Positions 7,784 through 16,261 of a stretch of DNA of 64,000 bases are shown piece after piece (positions within the stretch are counted from its first letter, which is position 1; each line of letters starts with the position of its first letter). Source of the DNA: Sphingosinicella terrae (GTDB taxonomy: Bacteria > Pseudomonadota > Alphaproteobacteria > Sphingomonadales > Sphingomonadaceae); the NCBI RefSeq assembly GCF_003347635.1, contig NZ_QDFY01000012.1:78660-142659 (forward strand). Reading direction: 5' to 3'. The translations under genes and the position numbers were made by a program. The notes beneath the pieces are model-generated. The model saw only the letters and a list, made by a program, of their open reading frames with translations. It was not told the DNA's origin and did no database searches.

Positions 7784-9208
7784 TCAGATCCCGATCAGCC
7801 CGCGCAGCACCAGACCCGCCGCCGCACAGCCGCCGAGCAGCACCGGCAGGCCCGCCTTGAAGCGCAGGGCGAGCAGCAGCGCCGCCGCCGAAAGCGCGGC
7901 CGCCGTCGGATCCAGGCTGGTCCAGTCGGGCAGGTCGATCCGAAGCGGGCCGATCGCGCCCCGCTCCACGCGCGCGAACAGGAAGTGGAGCGCGAACCAC
8001 ATGGCGAGATTGAGGATCACGCCGACCACCGCCGCGGTGATTGCGGCGAGTGCGGCGGCGAGCGCGGCATGGCTGCGCAATTTCTCGATGAACGGTGCGC
8101 CGACCAGGATCCACAGGAAGCAGGGGGTGAAGGTGACCCAGGTGGTGAGCAGGCCGCCCAGCGTGCCGGCGAGGAGCGGCGGCAGCCCGTCCGGATGGCG
8201 ATAGGCGCCGAGGAAGCCGACGAACTGGGTCACCATGATCAGCGGCCCGGGTGTCGTCTCGGCGAGGCCGAGGCCGTCGAGCATCTCGGTGGCGGTGAGC
8301 CAGCCATAATCCTCCACCGCCGCCTGGGCGACATAGGCGAGGACGGCATAGGCGCCGCCGAAGGTGACCACGGCCATTTGCGAGAAGAAGGTGCCGATCT
8401 GGCCGAAGGCGCTGTCCGGTCCCGCGGCGAGCAGGATCGCGGCGACCGGCGCCAGCCAGAGCAGGAGGAAGGCGCCGCCGGTGACGAGCGCGCGCCGGAG
8501 GTTCGGCCTGGCATGGTCGGGCACGCCTTCACCGAGCGCGCTTTCGGCATCGGTGAGCACCGGGGCCTTGCCGCCGCCATGGCCGAGGGCGGCAAAGGCG
8601 CGGCTCCCCCGGCGTCCGGCGACATAGCCGAGGATGGCGGCGCCGAGCACGATCAGCGGGAAAGGAACCTGGAAGAGGAAGAGGCCGACGAAGGCCGCGG
8701 CGGCGACGGCGAGGCGCGCCCGATTGCCGAGGGCGCGGGCGCCGATCCGGAACACGGCCTGGAAGACGATCGCCAGCACCGCCGCCTTCAATCCGAAGAA
8801 TAGGGCGGCGACCGGGCCGGCATCGCCCCACAGGACGTAAAGCCAGCTCAGCGCCATGATCGCGGCGAGGCCGGGAAGGATGAACAGCCCGCCGGCGACC
8901 AGTGCCCCCTTCGTCCGGTGGAGCAGCCAGCCGACATAGGTGGCGAGCTGCTGCGCCTCCGGCCCGGGCAGCAGCATGCAGAAATTGAGCGCGTGCAGGA
9001 ATCGCGCCTCGCCGATCCACTTCTTCTCCTCGACGAGGATGCGGTGCATCACCGCGATCTGGCCGGCCGGTCCGCCGAAGCTCAGCAGGGCGATCCGCGC
9101 CCAGACCCGCGCCGCCTCGGCGAAGGCGATGCCGTGGTCGCTGGGCCCCGGCGCCTGGGATTCGGGGAAAAAATCATCCATGCCGGTCGCCCTGCTCTCG
9201 CCATCCAT
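7784..9208 (-). CDS. chrA: Chromate efflux transporter, two-domain type
   Basis: A 474-residue inner-membrane protein of the CHR superfamily (long-chain type), expected to export chromate by proton motive force. Two homologous halves are visible. The first has SFGGPAGQIAVMH and the LPGPEAQQLATYVGW signature near residues 45-95. The second has TFGGAYAVLAYV and ETTPGPLIMVTQFVGF near 290-340. Family length is 380-480 residues. A second in-frame ATG at residue 10 is an alternative start. It is one of several metal- or oxidant-related genes in the window (mntP, the sigma/Msr region), though not linked to them. Confidence 0.92.
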   Translation of the reverse strand: MDGESRATGMDDFFPESQAPGPSDHGIAFAEAARVWARIALLSFGGPAGQIAVMHRILVEEKKWIGEARFLHALNFCMLLPGPEAQQLATYVGWLLHRTKGALVAGGLFILPGLAAIMALSWLYVLWGDAGPVAALFFGLKAAVLAIVFQAVFRIGARALGNRARLAVAAAAFVGLFLFQVPFPLIVLGAAILGYVAGRRGSRAFAALGHGGGKAPVLTDAESALGEGVPDHARPNLRRALVTGGAFLLLWLAPVAAILLAAGPDSAFGQIGTFFSQMAVVTFGGAYAVLAYVAQAAVEDYGWLTATEMLDGLGLAETTPGPLIMVTQFVGFLGAYRHPDGLPPLLAGTLGGLLTTWVTFTPCFLWILVGAPFIEKLRSHAALAAALAAITAAVVGVILNLAMWFALHFLFARVERGAIGPLRIDLPDWTSLDPTAAALSAAALLLALRFKAGLPVLLGGCAAAGLVLRGLIGI

Positions 9209-9253
9209 CGCAGGGGCGCAGCGCGAGGTCCATCGTCCGCGGCGTCCGAGCTG

Positions 9254-9874
9254 TCAGAAACGCAGCCGGAGCGAAGCGACCAATCGGGCGCGATAATAAT
9301 CGTCGAGCCCGCTTCGCGAGCTGTCATGGAAGCGCAGCTCGGCCGAGAGCGGCCCGGTCAGCGACCGGCTCACCCCGAAGCTATAGGCCGTGTAATCCGG
9401 TCCGCCGTCGCGCTCGCGCCGCGCCAGCATCGTGCCGATCGTGGTCCTTCGATCGACCGAATAGCTGGCGCTGCTCTCAACGTAGAAGGATCGTCCGGTG
9501 CCGCCGATATCGTCGGGGCTCCACACCAGGTTCACTCGAAGCGTCACTCGCCCGAAGCGGCGCGAGGCGGATCCGGTCAGCTCGATGGCGTCCCGATCGC
9601 TTCCCGCGGCGGCATCGATCGCGTGCTTCCAGGCGGCCGACGCGGAGAGTTCGAATCCGGCCACGCGTGCGCTCGCGCCAAAGTTCAGGCCGGCTTCGCC
9701 GTCCGATGTCGCGGACGTGACGTTCTTCGCATAGGCGCCGATCCGGAACGCGCCGATCCCGATTTCCGGTCTCACCAGGATCTGCGGCCCATCCGTCTGG
9801 GCGATGCCCTTGGAGATGCCGCGGCTCGCGACGACGATCTCGAGTCCGGGATCGGGTGGTGGCGGATCGATCAT
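9254..9874 (-). CDS. TorF-like putative beta-barrel porin, without signal peptide
   Basis: A 206-residue protein resembling the TIGR02001/'TorF family putative porin' group. It starts DPGLEIVVASRGISKGI, where the family usually has a signal peptide and then a GxxxxSDYxFRGIS start. Alternating strand pattern and a terminal aromatic residue (SLRLRF) suggest an outer-membrane barrel. Oddly, no signal peptide precedes it: the ATG used (behind AAAGGATGG) gives MIDPPPPDPGLE. Upstream codons in frame are Arg/Pro-rich antisense of the TSUP gene, so a 5' truncation or a non-exported role is possible. Confidence 0.65.
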   Translation of the reverse strand: MIDPPPPDPGLEIVVASRGISKGIAQTDGPQILVRPEIGIGAFRIGAYAKNVTSATSDGEAGLNFGASARVAGFELSASAAWKHAIDAAAGSDRDAIELTGSASRRFGRVTLRVNLVWSPDDIGGTGRSFYVESSASYSVDRRTTIGTMLARRERDGGPDYTAYSFGVSRSLTGPLSAELRFHDSSRSGLDDYYRARLVASLRLRF

Positions 9875-9909
9875 GTCGCCATCCTTTGCAAGAGGGGAGG
9901 AGGACGGCT

Positions 9910-10674
9910 TCAGGCCAGGGCGCGATAGACCCCGTACAGGCTCGTCAGGCTCAGCACGCAGCCCACCAGGATCAGCATCGGCTTTGCCGGCACCTTCTTG
10001 GCGGCGTAGGCGCCGATCGGGGCGGCGGCGACGCCGCCGATCAGCAGGCCGACGGTTGCGACGGTGAAGGCCGCGAAGCCGATCGTGGCGATGAACGTGG
10101 CGGAGATCGTCACCGTCAGGAAGAATTCGACGGTGTTGACGGTTCCGATCACCCGCCGCGGCTGCGCGCCCTGCAGCAGCAGGTTGCTGGTCACGACCGG
10201 CCCCCAGCCGCCGCCGCCCGCCGCATCGAGGAAGCCGCCGGCCAAGCCGAGGGGCGCCACCACCCTGGGGTCCTTCTCCTGCGGGGGATAGTGATAGCCC
10301 CGCCAGACCAGGTAGAGTCCGATCGCCGAGAGATAGGCGAGGACGATCGGCCGCGCGATATCGGCATCTATCTCGGTCAGGACATAGGCGCCGAGGACGC
10401 CGCCGATCAGGCCGGGAATCAGCAGCTTGAAGAACAGCCGCCAATCGACGTTGCGATGGATGACGTGGCTGGCCCCTGAGACGCCGGTGGTGAAGCATTC
10501 GACCGTGTGGACTCCGGCCGACGCGGCCGCCGGAGGCACGCCGAGGCTGATGAGGAGGGTCGAGGAAATGACGCCGAAGGCCATTCCGAGCGCGCCGTCG
10601 ACGATCTGGGCGGCGAAGCCGACGGCGATGAAAGGAAGCAGGTCGGCAAGGCCGAACGAGCCGAAATCGGGCAT
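9910..10674 (-). CDS. TSUP family permease (TauE/SafE sulfite exporter type)
   Basis: A 254-residue inner-membrane protein with seven to eight hydrophobic segments and the two TauE/SafE repeats: an N-terminal VGFAAQIVDGALGMAFG half and a central GLAGGFLDAAGGGGWGP half. Members move sulfite, sulfonates or related anions. A YezD-type gene lies about 100 bases upstream in the same orientation; YezD homologues are often found with sulfur-assimilation genes, so sulfite or sulfate handling is the best guess. Confidence 0.9.
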   Translation of the reverse strand: MPDFGSFGLADLLPFIAVGFAAQIVDGALGMAFGVISSTLLISLGVPPAAASAGVHTVECFTTGVSGASHVIHRNVDWRLFFKLLIPGLIGGVLGAYVLTEIDADIARPIVLAYLSAIGLYLVWRGYHYPPQEKDPRVVAPLGLAGGFLDAAGGGGWGPVVTSNLLLQGAQPRRVIGTVNTVEFFLTVTISATFIATIGFAAFTVATVGLLIGGVAAAPIGAYAAKKVPAKPMLILVGCVLSLTSLYGVYRALA

Positions 10675-10773
10675 GGATGTACGCTCCTGCGAAGGAAGAG
10701 CGCCTCCGGTGGTCCGGTCGGCGCGGGGGCGGGTCCGGGAGTGCGTGACCTCCCCCGGACTCCTGGACGGCGG

Positions 10774-10941
10774 CTACCTCGCCAGCCGCCGTTTCTCGGT
10801 GATGTCGAGCTGGACGACCCGGCCTTCGTGGACGGTGATCGCGATGGTGCCGAAGCGAAGGCGCTCGAGCGTCGCGCGAATCGCGGCCAGTGCCTCGTTC
10901 GCGCCGTCGGATGCCGGGGCTGAGCCGGAATTGGGGGGCAT
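10774..10941 (-). CDS. YezD family small protein (DUF2292)
   Basis: A 55-residue cytosolic protein. The body from ALAAIRATLERLRFGT to the end (GRVVQLDITEKRR) matches the short YezD/DUF2292 family. The family's function is not established, but its genes commonly sit with sulfate or cysteine assimilation genes. The ATG chosen (MPPNSGS) follows an AAGGGAGA ribosome site; a longer in-frame start at 11019 would add residues unlike the family. The TSUP permease lies downstream. Confidence 0.8.
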   Translation of the reverse strand: MPPNSGSAPASDGANEALAAIRATLERLRFGTIAITVHEGRVVQLDITEKRRLAR

Positions 10942-10992
10942 TCCTGTCTCCCTTGTTGGGCGGTGGCAAGCGACTCGAACCACTGGTGCGAG

Positions 10993-11019
10993 ATGATACT
11001 CTACCAACGTGGTTGACAA
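10993..11019 (-). promoter_or_regulatory. Candidate promoter for yezD-TSUP with a small palindrome
   Basis: On the minus strand a TTGTCA box (11019-11014) and a TATCAT box (10998-10993) are separated by 15 bp, slightly short of ideal. The spacer contains the small inverted repeat ACCA-CGT-TGGT, which could be an operator. It lies about 50 bases upstream of the yezD start. Confidence 0.35.
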
Positions 11020-11132
11020 TCGTGCAGCGCCGAAACGACGTGCATATGCGCCGGGCCGATTCAGGCGGCGGTTCCTGTTGGAGCGCGATCGCGCTGGGCA
11101 GTTGCCGGGCGCGCGGCTAGAGACGGTGCCCC

Positions 11133-12695
11133 GTGAGCCTCGTCCGTTCCGCCTCCTCGATCGGCCTGCTCACGCTGGTGAGCCGGATCCTCGGCTTTGC
11201 CCGCGACGTGCTCATGGCCCGCTTCCTCGGCGCGGGCTTCGCGTCGGACGCCTTCCTCGTCGCTTTCCGGCTGCCCAACCTGTTTCGCGCCCTGTTCGCG
11301 GAAGGTGCCTTCTCGGCCGGCTTCGTTCCGATGTTCAGCCGCATGCTCGCCGCACACGAGGGTCGCGAAGGCGCACGCAGCTTCGCCGAGGGCGTGCTCG
11401 CGATGCTCCTCGTCTTCCTCCTGCTCTTCACCGCCTTGATCATGATCGCCGCCTGGCCCGTCGTCTGGCTGCTGACGTTCGGCTTCGGCGGCGACGATCC
11501 CGGCAAGCTCGCCTTCACGGTCGAGCTCAGTCGGATCACCTTTCCCTATCTGGCCCTGATCTCGCTGGCCTCTTTGTTCGGCGGCATCCTGAACAGCCTT
11601 GGGCGTTTCTGGGTGGCCGCCGCGGCGCCGATCCTGCTCAACCTCTCACTGATCGCCGCGCTGATCTTCTTTCGCGGCGAGACCGATTTGTCGACCGCGC
11701 GCGCGCAGGCCGCGGCGGTGACCGTCTCCGGCATTCTGCAGCTCGCCTGGCTGGTCTTCGCGGCCCGCCGGGCCGGTATGAAGCTTCGGCTGCGCCGGCC
11801 TAGGCTATCGCCCGAGGTCAGGAGGCTGCTCGCGCTCATTCTGCCGGCCGCCGTCGGCGCCGGGGCCGTCCAGATCAACCTGGTCGTCAGCACCCTGCTC
11901 GCGGCCAGCTTCCTGTCGGAAGGCGCCATCTCCTATCTCTATTATGCCGATCGGCTCGGCCAGCTGCCGCTCGGCCTGGTCGGCATCGGCGTCGGCACCG
12001 CGCTGCTCCCGCTCATCTCGCGCCAGCTCGAGGCCGGGAAGCTCGAGACGGCGATGTACAGCCAGAACCGCGCGATTCAGCTGGTGCTGCTGTTGAGCAT
12101 GCCGGCGGCGGCGGCACTGGTCGTCAGCGCCGGGCCGATCGTCGATGGCCTGCTTCGCCAGGGTGAGTTCACCGCGGGCGACGCGCGCGAGACCGCGGCG
12201 ACCCTGATGGCCATCTCGCTCGGCATTCCGGCTTTCGTGCTGATCAAGGTGCTGACGCCCGGTTTCTATGCCCGCTCCGACACCCGCACGCCGGTGCGCA
12301 TCGCGATGGCGTCGATGCTGGTCAACCTCGCCCTGAACTTCGCGCTCATCTGGCATCTCGCCCAGGTCGGGCTCGCGCTGGCGACGGCGATCTCCGCCTG
12401 GGTCAATGCTGCCGCGCTCTACATCCTTCTCAGGCGCCGCGGCTATTTCCGAACCGATGGCAAGCTCGAACGGGCATGGCCCCGCATCCTCGCCGCGGCC
12501 TTGGTCATGGCCGCCCTGCTGATCGCCCTCAATCCTTATGTCAGCGCTCTCGTTGGCCGCAGCTTCGAAGGGAGGATTGCCGGGCTGGCCCTGCTCGTCG
12601 TCTCCGGCGGCCTCGTCTATTTCGCCGCCATATTCCTGTTGCGGGCAGTGACGCTCTCGGAGCTCAAGGAGCAGTTGCTCCGGCGCGGACGCTGA
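11133..12695 (+). CDS. murJ: Lipid II flippase MurJ
   Basis: A 520-residue inner-membrane protein of the MVF/MOP superfamily that flips undecaprenyl-linked lipid II to the periplasm for peptidoglycan synthesis. The N terminus carries the family hallmark (SIGLLTLVSRILGFARDVLM), then FRLPNLFRALFAEGAFSAGFVP. Thirteen to fourteen hydrophobic segments are visible and length matches the family. It starts with GTG at 11133, placing the hallmark helix at residue 8. The gene stands alone, divergent from yezD. Confidence 0.96.
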   Translation: MSLVRSASSIGLLTLVSRILGFARDVLMARFLGAGFASDAFLVAFRLPNLFRALFAEGAFSAGFVPMFSRMLAAHEGREGARSFAEGVLAMLLVFLLLFTALIMIAAWPVVWLLTFGFGGDDPGKLAFTVELSRITFPYLALISLASLFGGILNSLGRFWVAAAAPILLNLSLIAALIFFRGETDLSTARAQAAAVTVSGILQLAWLVFAARRAGMKLRLRRPRLSPEVRRLLALILPAAVGAGAVQINLVVSTLLAASFLSEGAISYLYYADRLGQLPLGLVGIGVGTALLPLISRQLEAGKLETAMYSQNRAIQLVLLLSMPAAAALVVSAGPIVDGLLRQGEFTAGDARETAATLMAISLGIPAFVLIKVLTPGFYARSDTRTPVRIAMASMLVNLALNFALIWHLAQVGLALATAISAWVNAAALYILLRRRGYFRTDGKLERAWPRILAAALVMAALLIALNPYVSALVGRSFEGRIAGLALLVVSGGLVYFAAIFLLRAVTLSELKEQLLRRGR

Positions 12696-12822
12696 CGCCA
12701 AAGGGACGGGCAGCCGATCGTCCCCGGTCCTTGATCCTGGTTAAGGAGAATTTCGGGAACGGTATGACCTGTTCGCGCGATTAAGCTGGTGAAATATCTA
12801 CTTAATCGGAGCCTCCACGGTC

Positions 12823-13329
12823 GTGCCCATCCGGTTCGAAATGCCGCCGCTTCCGCCCTCCGTGGCCATTCTTCCCTTGCTCTTCCAGGCGCCGCGCAGC
12901 GACGACGAGGACTGGAACGTGACCGTCTCCCTCGCTGCCGCCTGCGCGGCCGAGCGCGCCTGCCTCGAGCCGCGCAACAGCCGGGCGCGGCTGGCCTACC
13001 TGCTCTGCGAATTCGCCTTTCAGTTCGGCCGCCGCACCGGCGCCGACAACAACCTCCCGCTCGATCGAAGCGAGATCGCGCAGGCTCTCGGCATCAGCCT
13101 CGTGCGGGTGAAGCGGATCCTCGGCTGGCTCGAACTCTCGCGGGTGGTGGCGAGCGACGCGTCCTCTATTCGCATTATCGACTGGCACCGGCTGTGCCAG
13201 ATCGGCCGCTATGAAGGTCTGCGCATCGGCGCGCCGGTCGACCCCGATCAGGAAGTGCCGGATGGTTCCGCGGGGCAGGCGGCGGCCGCGATGGTGACTC
13301 GGGCCGGCGAGCCTGCCTGTTTCGTCTGA
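12823..13329 (+). CDS. Crp/Fnr-type helix-turn-helix protein lacking the sensor domain
   Basis: A 168-residue protein. Residues about 50-120 look like the C-terminal DNA-binding part of Crp/Fnr regulators (RLAYLLCEFAFQFG, then LPLDRSEIAQALGISLVRVKRIL as the helix-turn-helix). There is no cyclic-nucleotide-binding barrel; the N-terminal 50 residues are too short for one. It may bind DNA constitutively or act with a partner. GTG 12823 follows a GGAG at 11 bases; ATG 12841 is an alternative start. It is a single gene between murJ and the NAGGN operon. Confidence 0.7.
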   Translation: MPIRFEMPPLPPSVAILPLLFQAPRSDDEDWNVTVSLAAACAAERACLEPRNSRARLAYLLCEFAFQFGRRTGADNNLPLDRSEIAQALGISLVRVKRILGWLELSRVVASDASSIRIIDWHRLCQIGRYEGLRIGAPVDPDQEVPDGSAGQAAAAMVTRAGEPACFV

Positions 13330-13359
13330 TCGGCGGCGCCTTCCGGCCGTGGCCTTGCT

Positions 13360-14508
13360 TCAGTCGGTCGGGCTCGGATCGTCGCTGCTGTGCGGCGCCG
13401 GCTCGGTCGGCTGCTCGGTGAAGCCTTCGAGCCCGGCCAGTTCCTCCGCGTCGCGGCCGATCTCGACCGGGCTCGCCGCATAAGCGACGACCAGCTCCGC
13501 GATCGACTTCAGCGAATGGATGTGGATGCGCTCATAGCTGTGGCTGGCATCGATGCCGAAGGTGATCAGGGCGGTGCGGACATCGGCGCCGCCTTCGAGG
13601 GCCGATGCGCTGTCGGAGCGGTAATAGCGGAAGACGTCGCGCTGATGGGCGATGTCGTGTTCCTCGCACAATCGGATCAGCTTGCGGGTGAGGTGGTAGT
13701 CGAACGGGCCGACCTGGTCGGCCATGCCGATCGTCACGCCGAACTCGCGGCTATTCTGTCCGGGCGCCGTCGTGCCGTTGTCGATCGAGACCATCGCGAC
13801 GACATTCTCGAGCAGGACCGCGGAGGCGCCCGATCCGACTTCCTCGGTGATGGTGAAGATGAAGTGGATGTCGACCGGCACCGCCACATGGCCGTCGACC
13901 ATCGCCTTGATAGCCGCCAGCATCGCGGCGCAGCCCGCTTTGTCGTCGAGATGCCGCGAGACGATGTAGCCGTTGTCGAGGAATTCTGCGCCGGGATCGA
14001 TCGCGACGAAATCGCCGATATGGATGCCCAGTGCCTCCACGCTCGCCCGGTCGTAGCAGTCCGCGTCGATCCTGAGCTCGACATGCGGCCAGCCGACCGG
14101 CTGGGTGTCGACCTCCAGGTTGAATGTGTGGCCCGATGCCTTCAGCGGCAGGATCGTGCCGCGATAGGAGCCTTCCTCTGTGAAGAGGGTGCAGCGCGTC
14201 GTCTCGGCCGACCGTGCCGACCAGGTGCCGATCGGCACCAGCTCGAGCCGCCCATTGTCCTTGATCATCTTCACCGTCGCCCCGAGCGTGTCGAGATGCG
14301 AGACGATGGCGCGGGCGCCCTCCGTCTCGCGGCCGCGATAGAGCGCCAGGATCGCGCCGCGCCGGGTGACCGAAAAGGGAATGCCGAGCCGCTCGAGCTC
14401 CTCGGAGACGTGGCGGGTGATCGTGTCGGTATAGCCGGTCGGGCTGGGGATGGAGAGCAGGCGCTCGAGCTGCGCGCGCAGATAGTCGCTATCGATCGTG
14501 GACGGCAT
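13360..14508 (-). CDS. M42-like metallopeptidase of the NAGGN osmoprotectant system
   Basis: A 382-residue hydrolase of the M20/M28/M42 peptidase clan, matching the type always found in N-acetylglutaminylglutamine amide clusters (TIGR03106). Zinc-site regions are VSHLDTLG, SRHLDDKAG, ITEEVGSG and the late DASHSYERIHIHS. It probably trims or recycles the dipeptide osmolyte, but its role is inferred from context. It is the last gene of the operon; its start overlaps the 3' end of the synthetase gene by 20 bases. The C-terminal 25 residues are an acidic, Pro-rich tail. Confidence 0.88.
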   Translation of the reverse strand: MPSTIDSDYLRAQLERLLSIPSPTGYTDTITRHVSEELERLGIPFSVTRRGAILALYRGRETEGARAIVSHLDTLGATVKMIKDNGRLELVPIGTWSARSAETTRCTLFTEEGSYRGTILPLKASGHTFNLEVDTQPVGWPHVELRIDADCYDRASVEALGIHIGDFVAIDPGAEFLDNGYIVSRHLDDKAGCAAMLAAIKAMVDGHVAVPVDIHFIFTITEEVGSGASAVLLENVVAMVSIDNGTTAPGQNSREFGVTIGMADQVGPFDYHLTRKLIRLCEEHDIAHQRDVFRYYRSDSASALEGGADVRTALITFGIDASHSYERIHIHSLKSIAELVVAYAASPVEIGRDAEELAGLEGFTEQPTEPAPHSSDDPSPTD

Positions 14509-16261
14509 CGGTCCTCCTCGCGCTGCGTGCCGATGCCGGCATGCTCAGGGGGAACAGTAGATCGATGAAACGCTCGGCGGTCGGCTGCGGCTCGTGATTG
14601 GCGAGGCCCGGTCGCTCGTTCGCCTCGATGAACACATAGTCGGGCTCATTCGGTTTGGCGACGATGAAGTCCACGCCGACCACGGGAATGTCGATCGCGC
14701 GCGCGACCTGGATCGCCGCCTCGACCAGACGCGGATGGACCAGGCTGGTGACGTCGTGGATCGTGCCGCCGGTATGCAGATTGGCCGCCTTGCGGACGAA
14801 GAAGGCGCGGCCCGGCTCGGCGACGTCGTCGAAGCCGTAGCCGGCCGTGGCGACGCAGCGCTCGGTTTCGGCATCGAGGGGGATCCTTGATTCGCCGCCG
14901 GTGGCGGCGGCGCGCCGCCGCGACTGGCGCTCGATCAGCTGGCGGACCGTGTCGCGGCCATTGCCGACCACCTCGGCCGGACGTCGTATCGCCGCGGCCA
15001 CCAGCTTGAAGCCGATGATCACCAGCCGGAGGTCCTCGCCGCGATGGAAGCTCTCGACGAGCACGCGGTCGCAATGCTGCCGCGCACCGGCGATCGCGCG
15101 CTCGACGCTCTCCATCGTGTCGAGATCGACCGCGACCCCGCGGCCCTGCTCGCCGCGCGCCGGCTTGACGACCAGCGAGCCATGTTTCTCGAGCATGGCC
15201 CGGACCGCATCGAGGTCGTCCGCCTCGACTTCCTCCGGCACCGAGACCCCGGCTGCCTGGACGATCCGCCGGGTCACCGCTTTGTCGTCGCAGATCGACA
15301 GCGCGACGGCCGAAGTGAGGTCGCAGAGCGATTCCCTGCAGCGGACGGTACGGCCGCCCGAGCGGAGTTCGAACAGCCCGCCCTCGGCATCGATCACCTC
15401 GACGCCGATGCTGCGCCGTCGCGCCTCGTTGATGATGATCCGGGCATAGGGATTCATCGCCTTCGCCGGATCGTGCCCGGCGAACAGCCGTTCGTTGATG
15501 ACGTTGCGGCGCTTGACGGCGAACAGCGGCAGCCGCTGGAACCCCAGCTTCTCGTAAAGGGCGATCGCGCCTCGATTGTCGTGCAGCACGGACAGGTCCA
15601 TGTAGCCGGCACCGCGCGCGATATAATGCTCGGCCAGCCACCGGATCAGCGCCTCGCCGACCCCAGGATGCGGCGTTTGCGGATCGACCGCCAGCGTCCA
15701 CAGGGAGGAGCCGCGCTCCGGATCGTCGAACGCGACGGCATGATCGATTCCGGTGACGGTGCCGATGACGGCGCCGCTTTCCTCGTCCTCGGCGACGAAA
15801 TAGGTGAGCTGCCGAGCGTCGGCGGCGTGCCGTTCGAAGAATTCGGGCCGCACCTCGACCATCCGGTGAAGGGAATAGAGCCGGTTGACCGCATCGGCGT
15901 CGGTATCCGGGACCATTCGGCGAACGAGGAAGCCGGAGGGCCGGTGCTGGGCGCCGCGATAGGTGGCGAGATTGAGTCGGTAGGTGTGCGAAGGGTCGAG
16001 GAAAAGCTCGGTCGGCGCGGCGGCGAGCAGCACGTGCGGATCGCTGACGTACATCGCGATGTCGCGCTGTTCGGGGCCTTCGGCGCGCAGGTCCGACACC
16101 AGCCGGCCGACGTCTCGATAGGTCTGGCTGAACAGGATCCGCCCCCAGCCGCAATCGACCAGAGAATCGGGCCGCGGGTCGGGCGTCGAAGGATCGTGCC
16201 TGTTGTGGACCGGCGAGCGGCGGCTCTTCAACAGCCGCCGCAGCGGGTTGGCGCGGCCCAT
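14489..16261 (-). CDS. ngg: N-acetylglutaminylglutamine synthetase (GNAT-ATP-grasp fusion)
   Basis: A 590-residue cytosolic enzyme making the dipeptide N-acetylglutaminylglutamine, precursor of the osmolyte NAGGN. The N-terminal half has a GNAT acetyltransferase fold (LWTLAVDPQTPHPGVGEALI, then an IALYEKLGFQR ending around residue 240). The C-terminal half is an ATP-grasp ligase (VVKPARGEQGRGVAVD, VVGVDFIVAKPNE, FIEANERPGL). Length and order match TIGR03103. Its ATG shares one base with the stop of the upstream amidotransferase (TGATG), so the genes are translationally coupled. Operon order is amidotransferase, synthetase, peptidase. Confidence 0.93.
   Translation of the reverse strand: MGRANPLRRLLKSRRSPVHNRHDPSTPDPRPDSLVDCGWGRILFSQTYRDVGRLVSDLRAEGPEQRDIAMYVSDPHVLLAAAPTELFLDPSHTYRLNLATYRGAQHRPSGFLVRRMVPDTDADAVNRLYSLHRMVEVRPEFFERHAADARQLTYFVAEDEESGAVIGTVTGIDHAVAFDDPERGSSLWTLAVDPQTPHPGVGEALIRWLAEHYIARGAGYMDLSVLHDNRGAIALYEKLGFQRLPLFAVKRRNVINERLFAGHDPAKAMNPYARIIINEARRRSIGVEVIDAEGGLFELRSGGRTVRCRESLCDLTSAVALSICDDKAVTRRIVQAAGVSVPEEVEADDLDAVRAMLEKHGSLVVKPARGEQGRGVAVDLDTMESVERAIAGARQHCDRVLVESFHRGEDLRLVIIGFKLVAAAIRRPAEVVGNGRDTVRQLIERQSRRRAAATGGESRIPLDAETERCVATAGYGFDDVAEPGRAFFVRKAANLHTGGTIHDVTSLVHPRLVEAAIQVARAIDIPVVGVDFIVAKPNEPDYVFIEANERPGLANHEPQPTAERFIDLLFPLSMPASARSARRTDAVHDR

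Noticed and set aside
10968..11022. tRNA-like words (GGTAGAGTATCATCTCGCACCA, GTGGTTCGAGTC when read on the minus strand, taken in parts)
   Set aside because: The T-arm and acceptor stem do not pair and the anticodon arm is incomplete; more likely a promoter/operator region of yezD.
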